Shown here one piece after another: positions 43,520 to 51,850 of a stretch of DNA of 64,000 nt (position 1 is its first letter; every line of letters begins with the position of its first letter). This DNA is from JALFST01 sp022779285 (GTDB taxonomy: Bacteria; Bacillota; Clostridia; Tissierellales; Peptoniphilaceae). A program made the translations under genes and the position numbers. The stretch lies in the NCBI GenBank assembly GCA_050313895.1, contig JBNPMI010000002.1. One strand, given 5' to 3'. Below the pieces are notes generated by a model, which did not search any database, had not been told where the DNA came from, and worked only from the letters and a program-made list of their open reading frames with translations.

Positions 43520-43683
43520 CGGGCGGTAATCCTCCCGTCAGACCGTTACCCTGTGTAGTCCCTTGTAAACTGTACTTTATTACAGTATATATCTTTTTAG
43601 CACTAAACGCCAATGAGTAATATCGTGGACGACTTTGCGTCCTAAGCCGTTTATAGTGTCAGTATCAAAAGCTGTAACAATAC

Positions 43684-43722
43684 AAAAGCTCCAAAGGGAG
43701 AAATCCTTGAGGAGCTTTTTTC
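43684..43722 (+). terminator. Terminator upstream of the HNH gene
   Basis: AAAAGCTCC (43684-43692) pairs with GGAGCTTTT (43711-43719), followed by more Ts. Confidence 0.75.
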
Positions 43723-43742
43723 ATGCTGAAAGGGCGGCGGAC

Positions 43743-44120
43743 ATGCCAAGAAAACCGAAAAAACCTTGTTCTTATCCCGGATGTCCGAATCTTACGGATG
43801 AAAGATTTTGCGAAGAACACCATAAGAAATATAACCGTGACTACGAAAATTATAACCGCGATAAAAATACCAAGCGAAAGTACGATCATGCATGGAAGCG
43901 TATCCGTGACCGCTACATCGCGGCGCACCCCTTATGTGAGGAATGTTTAAAAGAAGGACGTTACACCAAAGCAACCGAAGTGCATCACCGCATGCCACTC
44001 TCTTGGGGCGGAACGCACAGAGAAGATAACCTTGAGGCTCTTTGTCATGAGTGCCATTCGAGAATCACGGCACTTATGGGAGATCGTTGGCATAACAAAA
44101 AGCCACCCCGCAAGGAGTGA
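43743..44120 (+). CDS. HNH endonuclease, phage type
   Basis: 125 residues. A Cys/His zinc site at the N-terminus (CSYPGCPNL, FCEEHH) precedes the HNH core: HPLCEECLKEG, EVHHRMPLSWGG and NLEALCHECHSR. This is the small phage HNH protein that usually precedes the terminase genes, and a terminase fragment does occur downstream. ATG 43743 has a GGGCGG-type site. Probably a prophage remnant but intact. Confidence 0.88.
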   Translation: MPRKPKKPCSYPGCPNLTDERFCEEHHKKYNRDYENYNRDKNTKRKYDHAWKRIRDRYIAAHPLCEECLKEGRYTKATEVHHRMPLSWGGTHREDNLEALCHECHSRITALMGDRWHNKKPPRKE

Positions 44121-44122
44121 CT

Positions 44123-44401
44123 TTAGAGATTAAAGAGATCGGCATGAGAACCTGTTCTAAAGAGCATGAGTTCAAGAACCTCCTCTTCCACGCGATAAAT
44201 AAGCAACCAGTCCGGCTTGATATGACATTCTCGAAATGCAGCATACTTGCCGGTTAAGGCGTGATCCTTGTGGCGCTCAGGAAGCGTTTTTTCTTGAGCC
44301 AGCAAATCCACTACATCATTGAGCAGACGAAGATCAAGTCCTCTTCTTTCGGCAAGCTTCAAATCTTTCCGGAAGCGGTTGGACAGGACGACTTTAAGCA
44401 T
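44123..44401 (-). CDS. yafQ: YafQ/RelE-type mRNA interferase toxin
   Basis: 92 residues matching YafQ (FRKDLKLAERRGLDLRLLND, HALTGKYAAFRECHIKPDWL, LIYRVEEEVLELMLFRTGSH). YafQ cuts mRNA on the ribosome. The catalytic His and Arg region is kept. It follows and overlaps the antitoxin gene. Confidence 0.92.
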   Translation of the reverse strand: MLKVVLSNRFRKDLKLAERRGLDLRLLNDVVDLLAQEKTLPERHKDHALTGKYAAFRECHIKPDWLLIYRVEEEVLELMLFRTGSHADLFNL

Positions 44402-44672
44402 TGAGAACCTCGTTTAGTGCATCCGAAAAAGAATCGTAACGCTTGTAGTTTTCAGGATTCGCTTTCATATCGTAGTACTCATCAAGCGCCGCAATGGTTT
44501 CATCGTTCGGCACATCGCGCTTAATGGCGAACGGAATCGCCTGCTCCCTGACAGATTGTTTTAGAAAAATGGTTACCGCCGTTGTGAGATCCATTCCGAG
44601 ATCTTTAAATAAAGCTTGAGACTCTTTCTTAAGAACCGGATCAAGGTTGATATTTGTACTTACTTTAGCCAT
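44394..44672 (-). CDS. dinJ: RelB/DinJ-family antitoxin
   Basis: 92 residues with the ribbon-helix-helix ( STNINLDPVLKKESQALFKD, LGMDLTTAVTIFLKQSV ) typical of DinJ. It binds YafQ and represses the operon. Overlaps yafQ by eight bases. Confidence 0.92.
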   Translation of the reverse strand: MAKVSTNINLDPVLKKESQALFKDLGMDLTTAVTIFLKQSVREQAIPFAIKRDVPNDETIAALDEYYDMKANPENYKRYDSFSDALNEVLNA

Positions 44673-44903
44673 GAATCAATCACCTGCCTTTCATGAATAT
44701 CATAACAGTGAAAAGAAAAAAATCAATAGATATGTGCGTAATAGGCATATAATACGCCGTTTTATATGCCTTTGGTGAAACGGATCAAATCTCACACGCC
44801 TTTCCACCAGGGAACGATGCGGGGTCACGCGTACAAAAAAGCCGATTCAAACGCCCGATTAACCCCCAAGAAAATTTTTATGAATAGAAAGGAGGAAGAC
44901 CTC

Positions 44904-45297
44904 ATGGCAAAAGACGGAACCAGCCGAGGCGGAAGACGCATCAAAGCGGGTCATAAATCCGATGCGCTTGCCGACAAAATCAGCAAAGGACAAAAGGCGA
45001 CACACCTTGAGTTCCCGCATGGGTGCGATGGATACCCGGGCAGAAAGGCTCCGTTCATTTCTCAACAAAGTTCACGGAAAACACATCAAGGTCATTTTGG
45101 ACTCCGAACCCGAGTACTACTTTGAAGGCCGCGCTGAGATGAAAAACTTTGAGCGCACACGCGCTTTAGGGCAAGTTGAACCGGAAATTGCTTGCAACCC
45201 GTATAAGTGGGAACTTGTCGCAAGCGATGAAAACCGGCTTTGGGACTCCTTTCACTTTGAAAGTGCATCATCCGGGATTATAAAAACACCCGGGTGA
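44904..45297 (+). pseudogene. Phage remnant: terminase small-subunit start fused to tail (Dit) piece
   Basis: AGGAGG stands before ATG 44904. MAKDGTSRGGRRIKAGHKSD and the next residues match the start of a phage terminase small subunit. Near 45018 the homology switches frame to a piece like the distal tail protein (TRAERLRSFLNKVHGKHIKV, LDSEPEYYFEGRAEMKNFER, CNPYKWELV), ending at 45297. Most of a prophage seems to have been deleted between them. Confidence 0.65.
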
Positions 45298-45339
45298 ATG
45301 GCTCTTATGTGCTTTCCGTTCCGGCTTTTCCATCCCGAT

Positions 45340-45950
45340 CCTGCCGACTTTTATGCTTACTCTGACAGCCACCCTTTCGCACAAAAAGTTTTCTGTAGCG
45401 AGTGCGGGGATCTCTACCGACGTGTCCATTGAAACAACCACGGCTGTAAGTCCATTGCCTGGCGATGGATTTCCCGCTTGGAACCTGCCGCTGCACCCGT
45501 TTGCCACAACCGCACCGTAAATGAGGACGTTCTATAAAACATATGCGTAAAAGCGCCGGATATTAAATAACCGTAAGCCTTTCTTAGAGCATCCCAAACA
45601 AAATGCTGTTAAAGCCGTAAAACAGATCGACATGCTTTCCCCGGATGGCATCAAGCACGTCTTGATGAGCTGAAGAAAAAGCTCCTTGAGTGCACCAATC
45701 ACCGTGAAAACTGCGCCGATGAGATTTTCAGGCTGAGAGAACAAAAAGAAGCTGCTGCACAAGATGATGTGAAACGACAGGAAACACTGACACGTATCAA
45801 AGACCTTAAATCCTTTACCGAAAAACAGGACATCAAATTAACCAAGTTTGATGAGCCCCTTTCAAGTCAGCTCATAAAAAAATCACCGTCTTTGATGATC
45901 ACTTCACCGTGGAGATGAAAAGCGGCGTGAGCGTAGATATTAAGGAATAA
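45340..45950 (+). pseudogene. Decayed large serine recombinase, C-terminal part
   Basis: Reading across several stops and frameshifts one sees a recombinase zinc ribbon (AQKVFCSECGDLYRRV), a coiled-coil segment (ECTNHRENCADEIFRLREQK) and the C-terminal signature KKITVFDDHFTVEMKSGVSV followed by DIKE and TAA at 45948-45950. It is a different copy from the intact recombinase at 42008. It probably belonged to the lost prophage. Confidence 0.72.
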
Positions 45951-45986
45951 GAGCAAGATGCTCTTGATAAGAATTAAGCTATAGGA

Positions 45987-46256
45987 TTGCTTGCTATTGT
46001 TTCTATAGATAAAGTAAGTCATAAAATAAAAAAGTACAGAAAAGGAGAAGAAATAGATACATCACAACGAATCGTACAGTATTTGAAGGACAACCATATT
46101 CAACAAACCACCCTGACAAGAAAATTTGGCATGAGCCCTGCATCACTGAATTCCGTCCTTCACGGTAAAACGCAGATGAGTGCTGAGTTATATTTAGCCA
46201 TCCGGGAAGAATTGGGAGTGCCGGTCACTTGTTTTATGGATCCGTTTTCTAAATGA
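45987..46256 (+). CDS. HTH (XRE-type) regulator, start uncertain
   Basis: 89 residues in the longest frame from TTG 45987. The HTH part is ITLTRKFGMSPASLNSVLHG-like (QTTLTRKFGMSPASLNSVLH) and ends VPVTCFMDPFSK. AAAAGGAG at about 46040 lies inside this frame, but no standard start codon follows it, so the true start is unclear or the gene is damaged. Confidence 0.6.
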   Translation: MLAIVSIDKVSHKIKKYRKGEEIDTSQRIVQYLKDNHIQQTTLTRKFGMSPASLNSVLHGKTQMSAELYLAIREELGVPVTCFMDPFSK

Positions 46257-46263
46257 CATCAAT

Positions 46264-46303
46264 AAAGCTCCCATGTGACCTTCGTAGGCCATGCGGGAGC
46301 TTT
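46264..46303. terminator. Terminator hairpin, copy B
   Basis: AAAGCTCCC (46264-46272) pairs with GGGAGCTTT (46295-46303). The hairpin and loop match, in reverse orientation, the one at 35509-35550. It lies between convergent genes and can serve both. Confidence 0.78.
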
Positions 46304-46327
46304 GGGTTTCATATAAACTGAGATTTG

Positions 46328-46966
46328 TTAATTTGAGTTATATTCTTTTAGTTCCTCTAAGAATTCCTTGTAGTCATCATCAGACCAATAAAAAGTCAAA
46401 TCTTCCTCCGTATATTCGTCCGGCATATCCCTCATAAGATGTTTCCCAATATCATATCCAAACCTTCGTAGTACGGCTTCGGCAAACTCTCTGAAAAACA
46501 TTCCGATTCCTGTTATGACATTGCCGTCTTCAACTATCCCCTTATGTATAAAGTTGCCTTTTTCGATAAAATCAAAGGTTTCTGCCATCTGCATAAAATA
46601 ACCAGATGTAAATTTCTTGCCGTTAAGTATTCCCGCTTTGGACAGCAATAAAGGAGACGATGAAATTGCTGCGAAAACAACACAGGAGTTTGTTCCCTCT
46701 TTCATAAAGCTGACTAGTTTATCGTCAAACAGTGCAGGAAGAGGGTTAATGGATCCCGGAAGAATCACACAATCATAATCCGTAATTTTTACTTCCTCAG
46801 TTACTTTCGTAGGTAAAATCCGAAACCCTTCTTCGCTGACATATTCTTTATCTTCTGTTGCGATAAAATCGATTTTCTCGCCGAACCATACTGTTAATGC
46901 TGATGTAAGACAAGTTATCTCTTGTAAAGAAAATTCCGGATATATCAGAACCGCAAACTTTCTCAT
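46328..46966 (-). CDS. DJ-1/PfpI-family protein lacking the usual Cys
   Basis: 212 residues of the DJ-1/PfpI fold (FAVLIYPEFSLQEITCLTSA, TDYDCVILPGS, ISSSPLLLSKAGILNGKK). The nucleophile elbow, normally AxCHGP, reads FAAISSSPL, so the reactive Cys is Ser. It may act as a binding protein or have lost activity. The C-terminus, ending EFLEELKEYNSN, is acidic. Copy 3 of the dispersed repeat begins 20 bases upstream of its start. Confidence 0.78.
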   Translation of the reverse strand: MRKFAVLIYPEFSLQEITCLTSALTVWFGEKIDFIATEDKEYVSEEGFRILPTKVTEEVKITDYDCVILPGSINPLPALFDDKLVSFMKEGTNSCVVFAAISSSPLLLSKAGILNGKKFTSGYFMQMAETFDFIEKGNFIHKGIVEDGNVITGIGMFFREFAEAVLRRFGYDIGKHLMRDMPDEYTEEDLTFYWSDDDYKEFLEELKEYNSN

Positions 46967-46985
46967 CTTTTCTCCTTATCTCGAT

Positions 46986-47381
46986 AAATTCAAATTTCTC
47001 CCCGACATCCGTCTCGCACCCACAGCAGTCGGCGGCCCATTTAACCTCGCATTTGCCCGCCTCATGGGCCGCCTTTGCATCAGACCTTCCTCGGCTCTGT
47101 CTGCTTCGCAGCCAATCGCCGGGATAGGTCTTGAAACCCCTGTTATCCCATTGGCAGCCATAGCCCTACCTCAAAAATATCCAAATGGGACACTCAACCC
47201 TCTGTCCATTTCCATAGATCGAGTCCTCCGGACAGTTTTTTAACAAGATTTCCGGTGTTGGTAACCGGGGGGCAATTTTCAGAAAAGCCTGTATTTCAGT
47301 GGGTTTGGCGGGTGTTAGTCATTCACCCTTGGCCGTAGAATTCCCCAATCGCGCTTCGCTTGGCTCGCGCTCTTGGGAATT
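46986..47381 (-). repeat. Dispersed repeat, copy 3 (longest, inverted)
   Basis: On the minus strand it begins with the AATTCCCAAGAGCGCGAGCC hairpin and ends near GATGTCGGGGAG, with AAATTTGAATTT beyond. About 395 bases, most complete copy. It contains both the segment shared with copy 1 and the AGGCGGCCCATGAGGCGGGC stretch shared with copy 2. No coding capacity that I trust. The interval 46967-47488 holds nothing else. Confidence 0.82.
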
Positions 47382-47488
47382 AGTGGTATAAGACCTACCT
47401 CATTATTTGAATTGGCTGTTCTGAATTAGTTAAGGTATATTCGCTTCAATTGCCTTCTTAATACTTATCAAAATTTTATCGGATAATA

Positions 47489-48276
47489 TTACCAACTGGT
47501 GCTCTTATATATTCTTCCATCTTTACTGCAGGTTATTGTATTACGACAATAAATATCTTGAATAACCAGTCCGTTTCCCTCGTATTCGAATCCATAATGA
47601 AAGTTCCCAGAACACTTGGCTTTATAAGAACTTCCTGATGCTTCACGACTTCCCTTCCAATTTGAAACTTGCCAGATACTCAAGAAACCTTTTGTGTAGT
47701 AATAATCGAAATCACTCTTATACCAAGCTCTATTTCCATTGTAATTAAATCGGCACTCCACAGTTACATCAAAAAGTTTATTGCCAAGAAAACCATAAGC
47801 AGTTTTAGAATTTGTTGCAAACTTTGACTTTGTTGTTGTTCGTGACATTTCGACTTCTTTAGAAACATCTAATTTATCGTGAACCACATACAGAGGTGTA
47901 ATCAAAAAAGTATTGTGCTCATCGGTCGTGTAAACTTTTGCATTATCTTCTAAAAAAGATTTAGATGTATTCAACAAAATATCATCTGAAGGATTCGTCA
48001 ATTGTTTCTTAATGACGCTTTTTGCTTTTGTTCCTATTATATTATATTACTGCCACTTCGGTATGCTCGCTGTATTATTTTATCGTAATCCTCTTCTTCA
48101 GAATTTTGCAATTCTAAAGCTAATTTGTCCGCAAACTCTTCAAAATTCTTTCTATCATTTTGTGTGAGTTGAAGGGTTTGCTCATTAATCTCAACAATTT
48201 CCTTCTCTGATTCTAAAGATTCTGATGCAAAAGCTAAATTTGGTACACAACAGATTGTGATCAGGACTATAATGAG
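47489..48276 (-). pseudogene. 3' part of a secreted-protein gene, frameshifted
   Basis: From 48276 leftward the minus strand opens with LIIVLITICCVPNLAFASES, the hydrophobic core and cleavage site of a signal peptide, then a charged helix (LTQNDRKNFEEFADKLALEL). The frame ends in an ATAATATAAT repeat near 48050; a one-base shift restores it into a 170-residue C-terminal part (TNPSDDI to YKSTSW). There is no start codon; the missing start fits the fragment at 38146-38187. The C-terminal region is Tyr/Trp-rich and not recognised. Confidence 0.7.
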
Positions 48277-48313
48277 TTATCAACAAATCAAAATTTGTGG
48301 AGGTAAAATATAG

Positions 48314-48859
48314 ATGAATCAAGGAAGAATTATTGTGATTACAGGCTCACCGGGGACAGGAAAAACAACAACTGCGTCAATTGTCGCAAAGGAATCAGAT
48401 ATGGATAAATCAGTGCATATGCACACCGATGACTTTTTTCATTACTTAAGCAAAGGCGCAATACCACCACATTTGCCAGAATCCAACGAGCAAAATCTGG
48501 TTGTCATTGAAGCCTTTTTAGAAGCTGCAAAGCGATATGCTCGTGGCGGATATGATGTAATTGTAGATGGGATTGTCGGGCCATGGTTTTTGGAGCCATG
48601 GAAAGCTCTTGTTCGGGAACATTATGAGGTGCATTATATTATTTTAAGGGCAAGTAAGGAAGAAACCTTAAAGCGGGCTGTTGAACGCTCAAAGTTAGAC
48701 CGAAAAACAAATATCGAATTGGTAGAAACAATGTGGGAGCAATTTTGCAATCTGGGAATATATGAATCGAATGTTGTAGATACGACCAATTATTCCATTC
48801 AAGAAACTGTTTCCGCAGTACAAGAAAAAATCGCAAGTAGGGCAGCATTGTTGTCTTAG
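48314..48859 (+). CDS. P-loop kinase-like (AAA) protein
   Basis: 181 residues with Walker A ITGSPGTGKTTTAS, HTDDFFHYL after the first strand and a DGIVGPWFLEPW segment, as in small nucleoside- or antibiotic-kinase-like P-loop proteins. The substrate is unknown. GTGGAGG precedes ATG 48314. It lies in the resistance cassette upstream of a methyltransferase and ant(6), so a drug-related role is possible but unproven. Confidence 0.8.
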   Translation: MNQGRIIVITGSPGTGKTTTASIVAKESDMDKSVHMHTDDFFHYLSKGAIPPHLPESNEQNLVVIEAFLEAAKRYARGGYDVIVDGIVGPWFLEPWKALVREHYEVHYIILRASKEETLKRAVERSKLDRKTNIELVETMWEQFCNLGIYESNVVDTTNYSIQETVSAVQEKIASRAALLS

Positions 48860-48955
48860 ATTGTTTTGGTGCAATTCCCATTTATCGAGCAGATGAAGTT
48901 GGGGAGCCGCCTGGAGGCGGCGGTGCCGAAGGATAAAATAGGAGATGTTAAGGTT

Positions 48956-49687
48956 ATGAATAATGAATACGATAATGAGAAGTTTTTTGAAGAATATGCA
49001 AAGATGTCCCGCAGTAAAGAGGGGTTAAAAGCTGCTGGTGAATGGCATCAATTAAAACCTTTGTTTCCTTCGTTAGAAGGAAAATCTGTTCTTGACTTGG
49101 GGTGCGGATATGGCTGGCACTGCAAGTTCGCAGAAGAACAAGGAGCTACAAAAATATTAGGGATCGATTTAAGTAAGAAAATGATTGAGGAAGCCCAAAA
49201 GCGCAATTCAGGAAATCAAATTGAATATCGTATTAGCGGATTAGAGGAATATGACTATCCAGAAAATGAATGGGATTGTGTTATATCTAATTTAGCTCTG
49301 CACTATATAGAGGACATAGTGGAAATATTTCAAAAAGTGTATAGGACATTAAAACCAGGTGGAATTTTTCTTTTTAATATCGAACACCCTGTTTTTACCG
49401 CAGGAGTTGGGCAGGATTGGATTTATACAGATGATGGGAAACCGCAATATTGGGCGATTGATAATTACTTTATAACAGGAGAACGAAATACACATTTTTT
49501 AGGATGTGATGTAGTAAAACAACATCACACACTTACACAGATTATAATGGGATTGCTGAACAATGGGTTTGAGCTTAAAGTTGTAGAGGAAGCAGAACCG
49601 CCTAAAGAGATGATGGATATTCCGGGTATGGAAGATGAACTTCGCCGCCCGATGATGTTACTTGTAAAGGCGATAGCGAAAAAATAA
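48956..49687 (+). CDS. SAM-dependent methyltransferase
   Basis: 243 residues of class I fold: VLDLGCGYGWHCKFAEEQGA is motif I, ILGIDLSKKMIEEA motif II, and NLALHYIEDI motif IV. The substrate is a small molecule, judging by the family; none is certain. ATG 48956 is chosen over the open frame from 48866, which runs through a GC-rich hairpin (GCCGCC TGGA GGCGGC, about 48905). Confidence 0.85.
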   Translation: MNNEYDNEKFFEEYAKMSRSKEGLKAAGEWHQLKPLFPSLEGKSVLDLGCGYGWHCKFAEEQGATKILGIDLSKKMIEEAQKRNSGNQIEYRISGLEEYDYPENEWDCVISNLALHYIEDIVEIFQKVYRTLKPGGIFLFNIEHPVFTAGVGQDWIYTDDGKPQYWAIDNYFITGERNTHFLGCDVVKQHHTLTQIIMGLLNNGFELKVVEEAEPPKEMMDIPGMEDELRRPMMLLVKAIAKK

Positions 49688-49923
49688 TATCTCTATTAGG
49701 AAAACTGATATACCCCAATTTAGAGAATGGCATAGTAATTCCTAGTGATAAAGAGAAAATGATTGCACTGGCAAATAAATACATTGAAAAAGAAAATGTA
49801 GATGCACTCATTCTCGCCTGTACGGAGCTGCCACTTGCCATAAAGCCCGAAGATGTTAATGTGCCAATCGTGAATACAACCCAAGTACATATCAATGCAA
49901 TTTACCAATATGCAATTCGATAA
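49687..49923 (+). pseudogene. C-terminal fragment of an Asp/Glu racemase-like protein
   Basis: 78 codons open directly after the methyltransferase stop: LIYPNLENGIVIPSDKEKMI, then LILACTELPLAI with the second catalytic Cys, ending in NAIYQYAIR and TAA. There is no start and the N-terminal half is missing. It is a leftover of the cassette's assembly. Confidence 0.82.
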
Positions 49924-49927
49924 AAAT

Positions 49928-50010
49928 AGCAAAGCCAGCCGAGCCAGTCAACGGTCAAGATGAACGGCGCATTTCATGCGCCGCCGTTGACAGCCCCGCC
50001 CGTCTTTGCT
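49928..50010. other. Nested hairpin leader upstream of ant(6)
   Basis: AGCAAAG (49928-49934) pairs with CTTTGCT (50004-50010); GTCAACGG (49947-49954) with CCGTTGAC (49984-49991); and CGGCGCA (49965-49971) with TGCGCCG (49977-49983). This leaves a stable three-tier structure about 70 bases upstream of the resistance gene. It may be an attenuator or a mobile-element end. Confidence 0.6.
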
Positions 50011-50079
50011 AAAGGGTAATCAAGGCGGGAAAGCCCTAAAATGGCTTCACACCTATTTCAATAATTGGAGGAGATAAAA

Positions 50080-50946
50080 ATGAGATCAGAAAAGGAAGTT
50101 TATGATATTGTTTTGAATTTTGCAAAAACAGACAAACGCATTCGCATGGTTACTTTGGAAGGATCTAGAACAAATACAAATATTCCGCCTGATGATTTTC
50201 AGGATTTTGATATTACTTTTTTTGTTACGGATATGGACAGCTTCACAAGTGATGATAAATGGCTAGATATATTTGGTGAAAGGTTGATTCTGCAAAAGCC
50301 GGAAGATATGGAATTATTTCCAGCTGTAGAAAAGGGATTTTCATATTTAATGCTGTTTACTGATGATGTTAAGATAGATTTAACTTTGCTGCCGCTGGAA
50401 CTGATAGACGAGTATTTTACATGGGATAAACTGGTAAAGTTACTGTTGGATAAAGACAACCGTATCGTAAAGCCGCCAATACCAACGGATATAGACTACC
50501 ACTTGCAGAAGCCTACTCAAAGAATGTTTGACGATTGCTGTAATGAATTTTGGAATACTACAACATATGTAGTAAAGGGCTTATGCCGCAAAGAAATTCT
50601 TTTTGCTATTGACCATATGAATGATATAGTACGAAAAGAATTGCTTCGCATGATTTCCTGGCTGATTGGTATCAAACAGGGATTTCATTTCAGTTTGGGA
50701 AAAAACTATAAATTTATGAAGCAATATGTCCCAGAGGAATTGTGGGAACGACTTATGTCCACTTATAATATGGATTCCTATCCCCATATGTGGGAATCCT
50801 TTGAACAATGTATGGCATTGTTCCGGGAGGTTTCGTCAGAAGTGGCATGCCAGTTGGATTACCAGTATCCACTATATGATGAAAAAATCAGTAATTATGT
50901 GATTCGGCAAAAGAAAAAATATGGCATTGAAGATGATAACAAATAA
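50080..50946 (+). CDS. aadE: Aminoglycoside 6-adenylyltransferase ANT(6)
   Basis: 288 residues. It adenylylates streptomycin at O-6 and so gives resistance. Diagnostic parts are VTLEGSRTNTNIPPDDFQDF with DITFFVTDM (nucleotidyltransferase GS-DxD), KIDLTLLPLEL and CNEFWNTTTYVVKGLCRKEI. The sequence is closer, as I recall, to the ANT(6)-Ib group than to Ia, but a database check is needed. GGAGGAG precedes ATG 50080. The gene is surrounded by debris of mobile elements and seems complete. Confidence 0.93.
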   Translation: MRSEKEVYDIVLNFAKTDKRIRMVTLEGSRTNTNIPPDDFQDFDITFFVTDMDSFTSDDKWLDIFGERLILQKPEDMELFPAVEKGFSYLMLFTDDVKIDLTLLPLELIDEYFTWDKLVKLLLDKDNRIVKPPIPTDIDYHLQKPTQRMFDDCCNEFWNTTTYVVKGLCRKEILFAIDHMNDIVRKELLRMISWLIGIKQGFHFSLGKNYKFMKQYVPEELWERLMSTYNMDSYPHMWESFEQCMALFREVSSEVACQLDYQYPLYDEKISNYVIRQKKKYGIEDDNK

Positions 50947-51537
50947 AATTTTTTCAATCGAAAAAATTTATTTTGATTATTCAATTTTGAAAAACTGAAT
51001 ACCTCAAAATCAGAAAGAGCGCGGACAAGCACTTTGAGGGATTGGCCGCCTTGTCCACCCATCCAGCGGGGCGGCGGGCGGCGGTCAAGGCCGGGTGTAA
51101 CCCCGTTCATTTCAGCCTTGACGGTTGCCCGCTGTCCTGCTACTTTTCCGGGAGTGTGGCCACAACTTCGGGACACTTTGTCCACAAGTCGGAGCGTAGG
51201 ACGAGGGACGGGGGCTTTCATATACCTGCCGCCGTTCTCTGAAAACAGGCCGATTTTTTGCTCATTCCCATTCGCAAAAATTCAGCCTGTTTTCCTGCCG
51301 GAGCAAACGGGGCGCAAGAAGCACCGCACCCCGTTTCCCCCGTCAGCCACGCCAGCAGGTATAACACACTACACTTTGCAAGCAAAGTCGTGTGCCAAAG
51401 GGGGCACCCCTTTGGAAACCCCGGACAACAAAACAGGCGGTATGCTGCCCTCTCCGGGAGCATACCGCCGTTTGTTGTCAGCAGCCCGTTTCACGGTCTG
51501 CGTGTAGTTCCTTGTAAACTGACCTAAATCAAAAACT
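50947..51537. other. GC-rich debris of a conjugative-type element
   Basis: No gene I trust. The GC-rich 51030-51530 part resembles ends of clostridial conjugative elements. It includes CTTCGGGACACTTTGTCC, as near 39450, a 51426-51478 hairpin (ACAACAAA and GGCGGTATGCT with AGCATACCGCC and TTTGTTGT), and GTGTAGTTCCTTGTAAACTG (51500-51519), which recurs as GTGTAGTCCCTTGTAAACTG near 43552, past the serine recombinase. That pair may be a shared end. Confidence 0.55.
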
Positions 51538-51818
51538 CAATATATGTACTAAAGTCGGCATCTCCATATATCGGTGCACAGCTGGTAACGAAGACAACTC
51601 GTGATTTTCGAGGTGTAGATAGCAAAATTTATATTCGGTATCCTAATAGTGCCAAATTAATCGATACAGGAAAGCGTCTTGGTGTGGATGAGGCCCGACC
51701 GGGTCTTACAAAAGACGATGCCCCGTATACATTAACGTGGGTTAATGAGCACGAGGCAAAAATCGAGTATCGTTACGCGGGTTCAGTCGTGATTTATGAA
51801 GAGACTATCCAATACTAA
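51538..51818 (+). pseudogene. C-terminal fragment of an unknown protein
   Basis: An open frame without a start reads GAQLVTKTTRDFRGVDSKIY, then LIDTGKRLGVDEARPGLTKD and ends VVIYEETIQY at TAA 51816-51818. Its coding character (even codon use) suggests a remnant joined to the GC-rich debris. Not recognised. Confidence 0.5.
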
Positions 51819-51846
51819 GTATAGTATCAGATAGTCTCTATGTTTT
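51800..51846. terminator. Bidirectional terminator
   Basis: AGAGACTATC (51800-51809) pairs with GATAGTCTCT (51830-51839), with an inner ATACTA/TAGTAT stem, then TGTTTTA. It lies between convergent frames. Confidence 0.8.
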
Positions 51847-51850
51847 AACC

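Larger units (their letters stand above)
38188..43600. mobile_element. GC-rich mobilizable element (MOBV relaxase, serine recombinase)
   Basis: From about 38.2 to 43.6 kb the DNA is clearly more GC-rich than the flanks and carries a mobilization and integration set: XRE regulator, Cys-rich VLP protein, RepA-like initiator, MOBV relaxase, small conserved protein and large serine recombinase. There are no conjugation genes, so transfer would need a helper. The left boundary is the 38187 breakpoint or just right of it; the right boundary is placed loosely after the recombinase gene. Exact att sites are not resolved. Confidence 0.75.

Noticed and set aside
38188..43600. Full conjugative element
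   Set aside because: Only a relaxase and integration genes are present; no coupling protein or type IV secretion genes are seen.
51034..51507. A 157-residue open frame in the GC-rich debris
   Set aside because: Composition is that of non-coding GC-rich DNA, several frames are open at once, and a large hairpin runs through its end.
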